Below, one piece after another: positions 1-13,300 of a stretch of DNA of 64,000 nt. The DNA lies in NCBI GenBank assembly GCA_036897095.1, contig JAYMSP010000179.1:1-64000 (forward strand). Reading direction: 5' to 3'. The DNA is from Plantago elongata. Lineage: Eukaryota > Streptophyta > Magnoliopsida > Lamiales > Plantaginaceae. The notes beneath the pieces were generated by a model that was not told the origin of the DNA, ran no database searches, and saw only the letters and a list, made by a program, of their open reading frames with translations. A program made the translations under genes and the position numbers. Numbering within the stretch: position 1 is the first letter of the stretch; every line of letters begins with the position of its first letter.

Positions 1-3000
1 GTTTTGGAATCAATTGGAACCTCAGCAGGTTTAGCTGCCATATACCCAGTTTCTTTGAGCAAATCAAGAGTGTACTTCCTCTGACAGATGAAAATTCCTT
101 CTTCATTTCTTGCCACTTCAATTCCCAACATATATTTCAAATCTCCAAGATCTTTGATTGTAAATTTCTTATCAAGAAATGCTTTTACATACTTGATTTC
201 CTCTAGATTATCACCTGCTAAGATAATATCATCCACACATACTAAAAGTGCAGTAAAAGAACCATTAGCATACTTTATAAACAGAGAAATATCAGCAGTG
301 GACTGTTTATAACCAATTTCAGTAAGTGAATTATGCAATTTAAGATACCACCGTCTACTAGCTTGTTTCAACCCATATAAGCTCTTTACAAGCTTACACA
401 CTTTGTTACCTTCCTTTGTATACCCAAGTGGTGGAGTCATATATACCTCCTCATCAAGATCTCCATGCAAGAAAGCTGTATTGACATCCAACTGATGCAG
501 ATACCAACCCTTCACTGCTGCAATACTAAAATGCATCTTACTGTTGTTAATTTTACAACTGGAGAAAAGGTTTCAAAATAACCCAAACCATTTTCTTGTG
601 TATACCCTTTAGCTACAAGTCTAGCTTTATATCTTTCAACAGTACCATCTGCATTAAACTTAACCTTATACACCCATTTACAATCTATGCAATGCTTATT
701 TTCTGGTAAATCAACTAATTCCCATGTTTTTGTTCTTTCTAATGCCTCAAGCTCACAATTCATTGCTTTAATCCATTCTGGATTTTGACAAGCTTGTTTA
801 TATGTTTTAGGCTCATTAACATTAGTAATAGCTGCAGTGAAACAAAAATATGCATGAGAAAGTCTATCTGCTAAAATATAATCAGTTATGGGATACCTCA
901 CCATTGATTGTGCTACAGCAACTTTTGTATGATCTACAGATGGAGGTAAAGTATGATCATACAATTTCAAATGAGAAGACACTTGCTTATCTCTGGTTGA
1001 TCTTCTCAAATTCTCAACCCCAGCTGATGTATCATCAACTGATAACTATACAGTATTGATTTCTCCACTTATCCGTTGCTGCAGATCACTTAATTCCTCA
1101 ACCTCAGCATTATCCATATAATGCTCTTGAGGAATATTACTCCCATCATTCACCTGTCTACTACACTGGATAACACCATTAGTATTCTCAATAACATCAT
1201 TTACAGATATAGGTGCAAACATTGGCCTAAAACCAGCTAACTCACTTGAAACCTTTTGAAATGGAAATTCATTTTCAACAAACTGTACATGTCTTGATAC
1301 AAATATTTGTTTAGTATCTAAATTTAATACCTTATAACCTTTATATCCCAATGGATATCCCAGAAATACACATTTTACATCTCTTGGATCAAATTTATTT
1401 CTATTAACCTGCAGTGTTGATGCATAACACAAACAACCAAATACTCTAAATACTGCATAATCAGGTTTCTCCCTACACAGAACCTCAAATGGACTTTTAT
1501 CATTCAAAACACCAGTAGGTAAACTGTTTATTATATAACATGTTGTTAACACACAATCTGACCAATACTTAATAGGTAAACCAGATTGAAACAGTAATGC
1601 TCTAGCTATCTGCAGCAGATGTTGATGCTTCCTTTCAACTCTCCCATTCTGTTGAGGTGTTTCAACACATGATCTTTGATGTATTATTCCCAAAGATGTA
1701 TAGAAATTTATCAAATTAAACTCAGGTCCATTATCTGACCTTACACATTTTATCTTGCTGTCAAACTGAGTCAATACCATATTATAAAAATGAAGCATAT
1801 GTATCTTAACTTCTGACTTGTAAGTCATGAGGTATAGCCATGTACATCTTGAACAATCATCTACAATTGCCAAGAAATATATTTTCCCTGAATATGAAGG
1901 AACATGAAAAGGTCCCCAAATGTCAACATGAATTAAATCAAAAGCATTAGCAGAAATCTTTTCATTTTCACTAAAACTGAGTCTTTTCTATTTACAGAAA
2001 TGGCATATATCACATACAAATTCTGTATTACAGTGTACATTTGAATATTCAGGTATACCAACTATCTTGTTTACAGAAGAATGGCCTAATCTCATGTGCC
2101 AAAGTTTAAAAACATCATCCTTATTACATTTCGCAAGATTGACAGTTAACTGATCATGAGACAAGTTGATAATTTCCTTTGATAGGTGATATAATCCATC
2201 AGTGAATTTACTATATCCAATCACCTTTCTTGTTGTTATGTCCTGCAGATCACAATAATTTTTATAGAAATGACAACTTGATTTTCGAAATGAGTTAATG
2301 TGGCACAGGAACTAAATTAAAAGTAAATCTAGGAACAAATAACACATTATGCAGAGTTAGTTCATATTCTCACTTCTCCACACTTAATTGCAGTGATTTT
2401 ATCACCTGTAGGTAAATTGATATCTATCTCAACATCAACTATTTTACCTGTATAAAAACTACAATCACATATCATGTGATCTGTAGCACCTGTATCAAGA
2501 ATCCACACATCATTATGTCCAGATAATACACTTGAAGCCAAAGCATATTTGGTTTTACCTGCTTCTGAAGTTGATGGAACTTCAGATAATGCCACTGCCA
2601 CTTTATGAACTGGACTAGATGAATGGTGCTGTTGAGCCATAATTTGGTGTTGTTGCTGAAACTTAGTGAATTCAATGAACTGATTGTATAGCTCACCACT
2701 CATATCATCAGCTGCAAACTGATAACCTTCACCAGCTTCCATCACTGCAGCATTTGCATGATGCTGCTGTCCACCACTGTTTTGCTGATGGATGAACTTC
2801 TTACCAACACCTTTCTTTTGCCATCCAGGAGGATATCTAATTATTTGGTAGCAAGTCTTCATTGTATGCCCCATGGCACCACAATGAGAACACTTTGGTT
2901 TATCTTTATCTCTATTCTGATACTTTACTAAGCAAACTGCATTTTCTGGTACTGCAGTTGATTGTTTACTCATCATTGCCATATACTCTTGGCCTGAATG

Positions 3001-3839
3001 TATTCTATCATATGAACTGAGCCCTCATTGCCCCTCTTCTTGCAGCAGAATAGAATATATATTCACTAATGTAGGGATTGGAACTTGCATTAAAATTTGA
3101 CTTCTTATAGCAGCATAAGAATCATTCAATCCTACCAAAAATTTAACCACCCCATCTTCAAGCTGAGCAGCTATCAAATTATCACTCCCACCACAAGTGC
3201 AAGTACTCACTGGCCTTAAAGCCACAAACTCATCCCATAGCTTCTTGAACTGTCCATAATAAATTGATACTGTACTAGCTCCTTGTTGGATTGAACTCAA
3301 AGACTTCTGAAGGTGAAACACTCTAGGTCCTACACTCCTAGTAAATTTGGTTTGGAGTTCCAACCATAATTATCTAGCACAAACAGTTCTCAAATGTGAT
3401 GAACGAATGTCTTGAGTACAAGAGTTCAATATTCAAATTCTAACTAATGCATTTGCTCTCAAGCAGTAAACAATAAAGGAGTAACACTTGCATCAGGAAT
3501 AGAAATTGTACCGTCAATGAATCCAGTCTTGTTCTTGACATCCAATGCCATCATAATCTGCTGGCTCCATGACTTGTAATTTGCTTCATCAAGCTGTTCA
3601 AGAACGATTGCAACTCCAGGCTGATCTGAGGCTTGCAAATAAAACGGTGAAGAGGGCAAATCCAATCCAACTTCCAAAGGATGGACTTGATGGCGATCAC
3701 CAACTCCATTCGTCGAATTATTATCTCCCATGGATAATCAGTGAATGGATATGCACACAAGAAAAAAACAGAAAATCACAATCAAAACGATGCACTAACA
3801 CATCGGAATCACAGAGTCTTTCTCAAGAAGAATCGTAAT

Positions 3840-3853
3840 TGGCTCTGATACCA
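3840..3853 (-). other. Primer-binding site, initiator tRNA-Met type
   Basis: On the minus strand the sequence TGGTATCAGAGCCA directly follows the LTR end. It matches the 3' end complement of plant initiator tRNA-Met, the usual primer of Ty1/copia elements, and so fixes the inner LTR boundary. Confidence 0.88.
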
Positions 3854-4279
3854 TGAAATCTTTCAGAAACTGAAAGTAAATTTGTTTATTGAATGAATCT
3901 GATGATTTTACAAATGGAAAATCTAATAATGTTGAAGAATACAACTTCTGATATTTAAAGAAGAAGAGTGAAGAAAACAGAATCTGAGAATCTGTTCCAA
4001 CTGCCAACTTTGTAACTGCCGAATTGTACCACTATTGATCCAGAACGTACAATTCGTGTATATATTAAACAGAAACGTAAAGAGTGAAAACACGACTTTC
4101 AGCACAACAGCCTTCTTTCCTTTATTCTTCTGTTCTGTTCTTCTTTTCTGTTCTTCTCTTTTGCTTTCAATCTTCAGCTCTTCTGTTCAACTCTTCTTCC
4201 TTCTCTTGTGCTTTTCTATCTTTACAGAGACGATTATATTCAATTAATATTGGTTACATTGTGCTTCTACGGCATTTCA
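3854..4279 (-). repeat. 5' LTR of the copia element
   Basis: The segment abuts the primer-binding site. Its ends are short inverted repeats, TGAAAT at 3854 and ATTTCA ending at 4279, giving an LTR of about 426 bp. The boundary next to the primer-binding site is firm; the outer boundary rests on the terminal inverted repeat alone because the partner LTR is outside the window. Confidence 0.75.
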
Positions 4280-5554
4280 CACGTTGTAGTGTAAAAAAAA
4301 GAAATTGTCCCTCTTGTATACATAGTCAAATATCAATTGTGGAAGCACGTAAAATGATAAAACTCACGCATGTATTAATTTAGTCGTAACATATACCGTA
4401 AGATCGAAGGACCCTTTCTAAACGAGACGACCGTAATTTTGTTAGAGCAACTTTTGGATTCGTTCGAATCTCTGATAGTAATATGGTGAAACTATTGGCA
4501 ATACACATTATGCTTAATTACAATCTGACAGATATGCTTGGTTGTCCTAATACGTCAATTTGACACATTTGATTTTGGGCACATAGAGTAGAGTGCAGTG
4601 TAAGCGATAATGATCCAATAAAATTATATTATCTTCAATTAAAATTTACTAAACTGAACGAAACTAAATCGAACTGAATTTAAATGAACTAAATTGAAGT
4701 AAGGTATAAATTATAACTAAGTCGAACTAAATTGAATTGAACTGTACTGATCTGAAGTGATTTTCAGTTGAAGATAACACCGCCTATGTTAGAAAATAAA
4801 AATGTAATAATTGTATTGAGATAAGTATAGATGAAGTTCGTGTCTTTCAAGAAGAAGGGAGTGTTTTCAAGATGGAGGGAGTTTGACTTATCTCAATCAA
4901 ACCAGATGGTAAATAGATGATTTTTCTATATGATGCATTTCGTTTTCATTTAAAAACACATATACAGTTAACATTTTCAAAAAGAAACATTAACTCAGAC
5001 AATCAGTGACTATGATGGGCCGGTGAGTGATGACTTTGAGCATAACATTTCAACCAGCAGGTTATAACTCTAGAACTGCAAAACTACTACAATGAACAAT
5101 CAGTTCACTTCAAATTTGTGTTCAGAACTCTAGAACTGCAAAACTACTACAATGAACAATCAATTCACTTCAAATTTGTGTTCAGAACTGGATACATATT
5201 TTAAAACCTTCATATATCTACGCGAAAATATGCCATTGATCATGTTTGAAACTCTCCAGCTACCTCTTAAAATACACAGTAAAATATCTCCAAGTCCATT
5301 GTATACGAGTACTACCAATAACACCTGCTTATATTTTTAAGTCATTTGATCATTGGCACAGAACCACAAGGAATAAAGTTCCAGAACTTTACTACGAATG
5401 CGCTATGCACTATTATGAGTGGTGTCGATTTGAGGAACTCTTCCTGTATATGCTCATGAATTTTGCCACAAATTCTGCATCATTAACATATATTACTATG
5501 ACTTGCCCCAGAATTATGAAATTCAAGTATGTACAGTTCAGCAATCAGATTGAT
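4280..5554. other. Spacer between copia element and RFC3-like gene
   Basis: AT-rich spacer with no supported gene. It holds a perfect-looking 60 bp tandem duplication (5067-5186) and, at its right end, the presumed 3' UTR of the RFC3-like gene on the minus strand. Short open frames here have no recognisable protein features. Confidence 0.6.
5067..5186. repeat. Two-copy 60 bp tandem duplication
   Basis: Two adjacent 60 bp units, beginning AACTCTAGAACTGCAAAACT, follow one another in exact register and differ at one base by eye (5103 versus 5163). The near identity suggests a recent slippage or replication event. Confidence 0.92.
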
Positions 5555-7971
5555 TTATTGCACAGTACCTTCCAACTTTAGTAAGGCACTTGTTCCAGCA
5601 GGTAATCTCTTGTCCTGGAAAGATAATACATTAAGTTTCCTCCTTCCGCTTTTGGCATATAGCATGACGAAGAAGGTGAAGAGGGTGGAGAATTAATTCT
5701 TACATAGTAAGCATACCAATAGTAGAGTTCCCTTTTCAATTTAGCATCAACTCCGTGAAGGAATTGTTCTACGAGCTTCTGCAAAATCATTTCTTATTTA
5801 TGTTACACAATGTGATATAGGCAACAAAACTTATACCATCTGTAAACATTTGATCAGTACATTACCAAGAGGATCATTTTTGGATGAACAAAGTCCGCCA
5901 AGAGTTTCTGAATCTTCCCACGGATAATAAATAGTCTGATCATGATAAAATCAAAAGCATTACATGCGATATTAAGTTTTGATACATGATTACAATTGCA
6001 AGTGGACAATGATGATATTTAGTGTATTTGACAACCAACTAAAAAGTGTTACTAGAAATACTATGAACTTCTCTCCTTTTTTAAGTGTGCGCAAAACATG
6101 TGAACGATATATAGAAGAATTTTTCACCGAAACATATGGCTCTACATGATATCAGACAGAAAGCAAAAGTGGGCCTAATTGATATTTTTAATAGCAAACA
6201 CAAGATAGTGACAGGGGTAATGAGAGGCAGTACCTCTTATGCGATGGATCTGTCAGAATATCGCCAGAAAGTTCTACAAGCGCCTCTTCCCATCCTAGTG
6301 GAATAGGTTGTTCCTCCGCAAAAGGATAGCTGAAAACGGAAATTACCCATGTAAGCAACCCATAAGTATCTAAACCAATACATATTCTTCGAAAAGATCT
6401 CAACTTGTGTGCTCTGCAGGCTTCCAGTGCCATTATTGCTCTCCTGAGGTTTTGTTTCGACTTAGTTGCAATTTTAGCAGCAAAGCTCATGGGAAGCTCA
6501 AACCCTTCTTTCTTGGCAATCTGAATAAGAACTTCCATCACCTAGTACAGAGAATCATTATCGAAAATGTACCAACAACTATGGTGAAAAATGATGTCCA
6601 GCATTATAACATCAAACACGAGTGGGCTAATGTTATGGAAAGTTAGGAATTCAGCAACTGTGGCATCTAGTAGATTTTTTATAATTTGAACCAGTTGTTG
6701 CTGCCACTCTCTTCTCCCTTCCTTTTCCCATAATCTTATAACAGATATATCAGGATTTCTAGGTCAAGTAACGTAGACTAGCTTACCTCATGAGTAACAG
6801 GAGCTTCAACATTAATAACTTTGCAGCGGGATCTCACGGATTCAAGGATATCTACATCATCCTCACAGCAAAGTATGAGCTTACAGGAATCGGAGTAACA
6901 GTCCATTATCCATTTAATGAGGTGCTGTATGTTCTCCGCGGCTTTATCAACATCATAGAGAACCAGTACTGTAAATTCACAATGTTAATACTCCCAGCAA
7001 TCTCTTTCTAGAGGACATACTCAAAGGTCAGTATGATAAACGGGAATTTAAACAGCACTGATGTCTCATGTTTCCCCACGACTTTAGAAATTACACATCA
7101 TTCCTTCTGAACTATTATATCAATTTAGCTCAGACATTTCTACGAAGTACAAATCAAGCAAGATTTTATGTTTTAGCATTTTCAGTAGAGGTCGGTGTAA
7201 TTCCTGAAGTTAAAGGGAATTTAATTGAGTAAACATCAATACTAGCACTATAATAATAAATATATTAATCTCTAAATGAAAGAATCAAGCAAGTGAACCT
7301 TTAAACTCTGCCTTCATATCTACTCTGCTGATTTCTGGGGTCGCTGCATGCTCGCTGCTTATTTCCTTGACTAGAGACGTTAATGCATATGCAGCCTTCT
7401 GCTCTAAGAAAACGTTGAGTTCGACATGGTGAGGACTTACGCTTAAAGGCACCATTATTTGCATGGGCCTTGATTCCTGTTGATGTAGCAAAGTAGTAAC
7501 AGAGTTCATGAAACTGATACAGAAACACTCATGGTGGATTGAGAAACATATTTTAGAGACTTATCATGTTCATGGTGAAGATTTGTTCACTCCACATATT
7601 CAAATTGTATAAAAATGAGAAAATCACGGAGAAAAAGAATTAAATATATATTGAGCTTAATTACCAGAATGTGAATATACCGCAATTCATGTGTAATCTG
7701 CGAAGAGAAACAAAACCAGTAAAGCAGTAACAAAAATGTGAAAGGTACAATCAGGACTATTAAAAGTAGACGTGAGGCAGAAAGCAACTTACGTTCCAAA
7801 CAGGATCCCCGTATATTTCACGAAGAAGGGCCATTATCAGAGCTTTCTTTCCAGTACCAGGTGGTCCTTTCATCAAGATATGTGGAAAGATTTTGCTAGT
7901 TGCCTGATAACAATGAAAAGGTACAAAATGAACATGATGCTATGACAAGAAAACATCAATTTCAGATCTTC

Positions 7972-8015
<44 letters not shown>

Positions 8016-9212
8016 ACGCGCGCGCGCGCATCAAACATCTAGTTGACTAGTTAGTATGCATCAAATCTTATAAATGGAACTTACTAATTGCTGAAGAAGA
8101 AATGCTTCTTGCTTGTGACAAGTGAATCCAAGCAGCGAAGCAGGTTGGTGTTTGTCCGCCCAAAATGGTCTTAAGCTCTCGACCACAATAGCCTTCCCAA
8201 TAAATGAAGCTTCATCAAAAGGCCTGTCCTTCTCGGGAGATTTATCTGATCTCTTGCAAGGTCCTTGCTTGATACATGATGATAACCATGTTTCTGTTTG
8301 AGTCTTCCGCCTGTTTTCTACAAACTTTCTAGTGCTTGCTGTCGTCCTACCGCTAGTATCACTCAGCGTACTACTCTGCCTGCTTACAGCAGAGCTAGAG
8401 TTCCTACTTCCTTGAAACTTACGATTGAGAGCTGGATTCGCCTTGTTTCCCTGATAAGTTGCAGGAGTACGTCTTTCAACATATCCAGGTGGCTTGGGTA
8501 ATATTCTAGTTGGAACATCATCGCTTTTCTTATGTTGGGTGACCTTTTGGAAGCCAGTATAGTCCTTAGAGAAGAAAATGTCCCCAGGACAAATGGAGTC
8601 TGTGCTATCTAAGTGGGAATACTTGTCATTTGTATTCGCAGAAATCTTAGCATTTGCAACCATTTCATTTATTTCACCAACTGATGGTAGACGCTTATGA
8701 TCCTCATTTCCCTTTTTCTGCTGCCCCCTATCTCTAGGCCTCTCAGTAGGAGCTGACACGTCTCTCCTACGATACTCACCTCCGGCCTTGTATGGAGAAT
8801 TGAACCTCCTCTGCTCAAAACCTCCAAAGGGACTCACATTCCCTCTAGTACTCCGATAAGCATTTGTGCGGCGTTCAGATTGCGAAAACACACAAGCATT
8901 CACATTATTCCTCTCCGAATTAGACTTCCTCCACTCCGACCTCGAAAATGGACTAAGGTTCCGAGGAATATCAGAATAAGTTCTTACCAAAGGACTTGCA
9001 TTCCTAGCCAAGTCCGTCTTACCCTCGTCTCCACGCGATGGCCTATACGGCGACTTGCTTACCCTCCTCTGCGCAACCGGGAGCGGACTCCTAGCCCTGG
9101 TTTGATCAAAGACTCTAGCACGCCTTGGGCTGTCATCTTCGTGGAACTCGTTCTCCGTATCTGACGGCTCGTACCCGCTTCCTCTCCGGTTGTAGCGCGT
9201 CTTGTTCTCCAT
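5555..9212 (-). CDS. RFC3-like AAA+ clamp-loader-type ATPase with long N-terminal extension
   Basis: Ten exons, closing to 689 residues: 8085-9212, 7793-7903, 7665-7697, 7299-7476, 6787-6968, 6405-6541, 6234-6329, 5866-5935, 5704-5778, 5555-5614. Residues 1-350 are low-complexity, rich in Arg, Ser and Pro. Next comes the clamp-loader entry motif WADKHQP, a Walker A motif GPPGTGKK (389-396), a reduced Walker B-like segment LYDVDKA (DVD at 489-491) and the SRC motif (530-532). The C-terminal collar ends [17 protein letters not shown], as in RFC3. RFC3 proper is about 350 residues, loads PCNA in the nucleus, and lacks this extension. The paralogue's role is not established; DNA replication or repair is an inference. 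The last intron (5615-5703, GTAAG to CAG) must be removed to restore the RFC3-like end; reading through gives an unrelated tail. No neighbouring gene suggests a shared function. Confidence 0.9.
7972..8029. repeat. Compound dinucleotide microsatellite in intron 1 of RFC3-like gene
   Basis: A run of AT repeats passes directly into GT repeats and then into GC repeats. Alternating purine-pyrimidine tracts of this kind can adopt Z-DNA. It lies between exons 1 and 2, about 55 bp from the exon 1 donor. Confidence 0.95.
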
Positions 9213-10377
9213 CTATAACAGGTGGAAAGAGTTGACAGAGGTGTTTCAAAGCATAGTGAAGTGTAGAGAGATTATGGGGAACATAAGGAGATATTGGCCG
9301 ATGGAAGATGCTGAGTAGATGGTAATGAACGAGAGAAGATGGTGACCAGAACGACATTGTCGATGGATGGTTATAAGGTAGTGGAAGCAGCGATTGTTAC
9401 AATGATGGAATCATCGTTTTGGACGAGAAGATACCCCCTTCAGCCATTTAAACAAACAGCTACTGTGCATGTAGAGACACAGCTAATGTATAGGATTGGT
9501 AGAGTCAAACAATGAGGTGGTGTATATTTAACAGATGGTGTTTTTTCTCTTGCTATCTCCAAAATGTTGCTGTCATGCCCTTTAGCCTGTTTTCTTGTTT
9601 GTTTCCATGTTCCAAACCACCGAGCATTCTGAAAACAAAAAAGAAAATCAATACTAGATGACATACACATATTTTAGTCTAAATCTATATATCATAAAAC
9701 TCACAAATGCAAATAAATGGATACAAATAAATGGAGTAACCATTTAATTTCCGCAACTTCTTTATGCAAGAATTTTTTATACGAATATTAAATGCAAGAC
9801 ATATTTCTAGTTAAATGGTTATGGTATTTATTATCAAATGAATAAAATGTATTAGAACTTTGTGCACTTCTTGCGCAATGTTTGCATTAATTCCAGTCCA
9901 GTTATGGACAGGAGAGAAAGTAACATCCCTGTAATTATGGACACCAATAAAGGAAAAAGAACGGATAAAATTACAAGATTTCAGTTCAATCTCCAGACAA
10001 GACACAACATAAATATTTCCCCCCATTGAATTGGTATATTCAATTTGCTTGATCAATTTGCCAATGTTCTATATATGCACAATTCACAAACAGAAGTCAA
10101 TACAAGAGATACACCTTCATCCATCCTAACCCTACTTGTATGAGTTGTATCATCCACCTAACATCTACAACAAAGTTCCAAACACATGATTTGTCCATAT
10201 AAGACTAAAATGTACTGTTCCAACGACCCTTTTCATCGCTCAAATGACGACTTTAGACCACAAAGGCATATACCATTACATTTTCACTGTTCAATGCTAG
10301 CGCATGACAGAGCTACTTCGAGCACTTGCTACTTCATCCCACTATCAAGCAGACAGAGTTCCCTTGAGACAATCCTA
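9213..10377. other. Spacer: RFC3-like promoter side and 3' side of the PHD/SANT gene
   Basis: The left part should hold the 5' UTR and promoter of the RFC3-like gene; no TATA box stands out. A minus-strand open stretch at 9440-9630 follows a good acceptor (TTTTCAG) and reads NARWFGTWKQTRKQAKG, but I recognise no family and could not join it to a gene. The right part holds one copy of a dispersed repeat (9831-9905). Confidence 0.5.
9831..9905. repeat. Local duplicate, copy 1
   Basis: The segment with TTATCAAATGA, AGAACTTTGTGC, CTTCTTGCGCAAT and TTCCAGTCCAGTTA in order recurs at 10828-10905. The pair lies on either side of the SANT-like exon, about 1 kb apart in the same orientation. Confidence 0.8.
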
Positions 10378-13300
10378 TCAAATCTTGAGTTCTTCCAGCT
10401 GCCATCTTGCTGACAAATCCTGTGCAGTTCTGAACCTTGAAAATACGAGCGCTGGATCTTGTAGCATTTTGTCCCAACCACCCCAGCCATATCTGCGTAC
10501 ACCTATCCAGAGAAAATCAAGTTCATCTTCAGACCAGTTGTTATTTGAAGTTGACCCCTCTGGCAGCAGGTTGCTTGATCCACTCAGGATATGGCTTTCT
10601 GGAAACAAGTGCTGCATTTGAAGATGATTTGCAGTGGACCCAGTGGCAAAAGGAGAGGAATGAAGGAGCAATGCAGTGTTTGGTAGAGTTAACCTCTTCT
10701 TTGACACTCTGCGTTTTTGTCTGTCACGGAGCCTGGCACTGTAAATACAACATGTTAATAATAACATTACTTGCAATATTCAGAAAATAGTATACAGGAG
10801 TTTCTAATTCAGATAATCTGTCTCTTATCAAATGATGACAAGTACTAGAACTTTGTGCTCTTCTTGCGCAATACTCGCGCTAAATTCCAGTCCAGTTACC
10901 AAACAAATTGCACTATGTTTCAGAACAAATTGCGCCAAGTCCATCAAATTGCGCTAACTCCCTTTAGTTACAGTATGCTTCAACAGACATAGGAAGTTTA
11001 AAATTAGGTCTCATTGGCCTTGACATTTGTGACTCAGGTATAACGAAAAACCAAATTGCCTTACTTAAGAAATGATTTTTTCTAAAATATTGATAGCTCT
11101 ACCCTGAAAATGTCTGTGTGATTCCTGCTGTAGTTTAAATTACTTTAAGCAGCATGTAGAAAATATAGATCAGTAAATTTGCACTGAACAAAAAAGCCAT
11201 ACAATCTAATCAATTAAGTATGCATGCATATCTTTTATGTAATATTATTTCTTAAAACTGCGCATGGCTCCTTTAGAAATATATTTGTATTCCAGAGATA
11301 TGAATTGGAAAAAAAATTTTGAAACTATCATATCTTCCTAGGATAACTCAAGATGCCAAAATAATCAAATATACTATATAGGGAGGAACAAAATGAAGCT
11401 CACTATTTTTCTTTAAAAGCTCGTCCACCCGGTGTATATGCCATCTCTGTCTCAAGTTCCTCAACAACGCCCTGTTTTGATACATGATCACAAATATGAA
11501 ATACCACAATAAGTTCCACAATCAAGATTTGTTTTTTCTTTTTTGAAAGTGGTTATCTTCACAATGACAGCAATGAACTCATACCTTGTCAAAAGGAAAC
11601 TAATGCAATACTACAACAGCAGCTGGCGGTTGTCTTTGTTTAGAAATTTTAAAGTTAGAATATCCATATGAATTTCTATTGAAGTATATCAATGAGGGCA
11701 GGGAAGATGCATGCAATAAAGGTACTTAAATGGAAAATTAATATTGAGTGTTGAATGATGACCCTATAATGATTGATTTGCGATTGATAGATATATGATT
11801 TCATGTAATTTGATGTGCTAGTGATATTCTCAAAGAAAAATGGAAAATTTTATCTACTTTCAGAACAATAAAATTGTACCATTCTGTAGAAACTAAAATT
11901 CATTTGGAGATTTCAGGAATTAAAAAAACTCTTTGAATGAAAATCCCTCTTCTTTTTATCAGTGTTAAAACATGGTAGAAAGGAAGGACAAGAGAATCAT
12001 ACCATGTCACTTGAGTGTGCCTTTTGTGCTGCATTTGAATCAGAGGTCCCAGTGCAATTTGTTTCTTTGGGTGGAACTTGCCCTTGAACATGCTTCGCAA
12101 ACTTCTGCTTGTTAGCGCAATCAAGCGAGTGGTTGTTAAGCTTTCTTTCTTCCGCAGTTAAGGTGGCATGTTTATCTCCAGATGGTATCTTTCCAAGTGA
12201 TGCTTCTCCTGAATACAGCTCCTCATGCATAGATGAACTCCCTTCATTTGACAATGAAAGGATTCCTTCAGCAGCAACAGCCATCTTATACAGATGGTTC
12301 ACTTGCTTTATCGCTGCACACTTTACTGAACAGATGGAGCCTTCCAGACTTTCTTCAGAAATCCTCTTCTGGTCAAATCAATGATACATGTATGAATATA
12401 ATTACATTTAAGAAAAAGAATTAAGAGATCAGGTCCTTATCATTAATGATCAGGATTACCTGCAGTGCAGAATCCAAACACTTCAAGTGATAGGCTTCGC
12501 AGCAGATATCGCAACTCTGCAAGTTCTCACCACGCTTGCAGATTTCACACCTTTTACTGCAACAATCTGGGCAATCCCACTCCCCCTCTGGAATACTCTT
12601 CAGGTCATAAAATAAACTGTTAGATTGAGTGAAGGAGAATAATTGAGGCAGTTAAGACTCATCCTGAGGTAAAAAATGAAGTACCAGCAATGGACGGTCT
12701 AAACAATCAATGTGGTATGTGTTGGCACAGTGATCACAGCATAGCAATTCACCACCATCTCCACACTTGACACAATCATAATAATGCTGAAACCAAAGAG
12801 AGAGAGAGAAAAAAAAAAACCAGTGTTACTTTTTTGCACTGACCCAGTAAAAATTAACTGAACCACATCTTTGAGTTCTTCATAGGTGCCAATAGGAACA
12901 GTATTACGCATAATGAAGGTAAAGAAAAAAATGGTTCAGATGGTTTACCCCGTCCTCTCCTATTGTCATTGTAGAAGATTGTCCTAAACTATTGTTATCT
13001 CTTGGACGGTTATCCTCCGTTGCCAATAAATTATTTGACTGCAAAAAAAACAAAAGCGCAAAGTATTTATGATTGGTTAGTGGTATTGCAAACGAGTCAC
13101 GGAAACAAGCTGAGAAACAGAACTCATGATGGAAGGTATGATAGATTATTCACAAGTGCGATTGCATAACATACATAATAACTGCAGGAAAAACACACAA
13201 AGTGTCTTGCAGTAATTTATCAATAACAAAAACAGCATAAACTTAGATTTGAGTGGCCATATGTTGTCAACAGACTCAACGGCTACAAGTCTACAACTAT

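Larger units (their letters stand above)
1..4279 (-). mobile_element. Ty1/copia LTR retrotransposon, 5' part, broken
   Basis: A copia-type element lies on the minus strand and runs off the left edge, so its RNase H region and 3' LTR are not in view. Seen in order from the right: a 5' LTR (3854-4279), a primer-binding site, a gag region (about 2360-3735) with a CCHC zinc knuckle (CSHCGAMGHTMKTC) and an aspartic protease motif (WILDTGATDH), a GAG-preintegrase segment (LWHMRLGHSS), an integrase core (about 1046-2000), and the start of the reverse transcriptase (below about 1010). The order gag, protease, integrase, RT identifies the Ty1/copia superfamily. The coding region is broken, with roughly a handful of breaks by eye, so it is a fossil. 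Age cannot be judged because the second LTR is outside the window. Confidence 0.93.

Noticed and set aside
9440-9670. Minus-strand exon-like stretch reading NARWFGTWKQTRKQAKG
   Set aside because: Good acceptor but no recognised domain, and the adjacent genes close without it.
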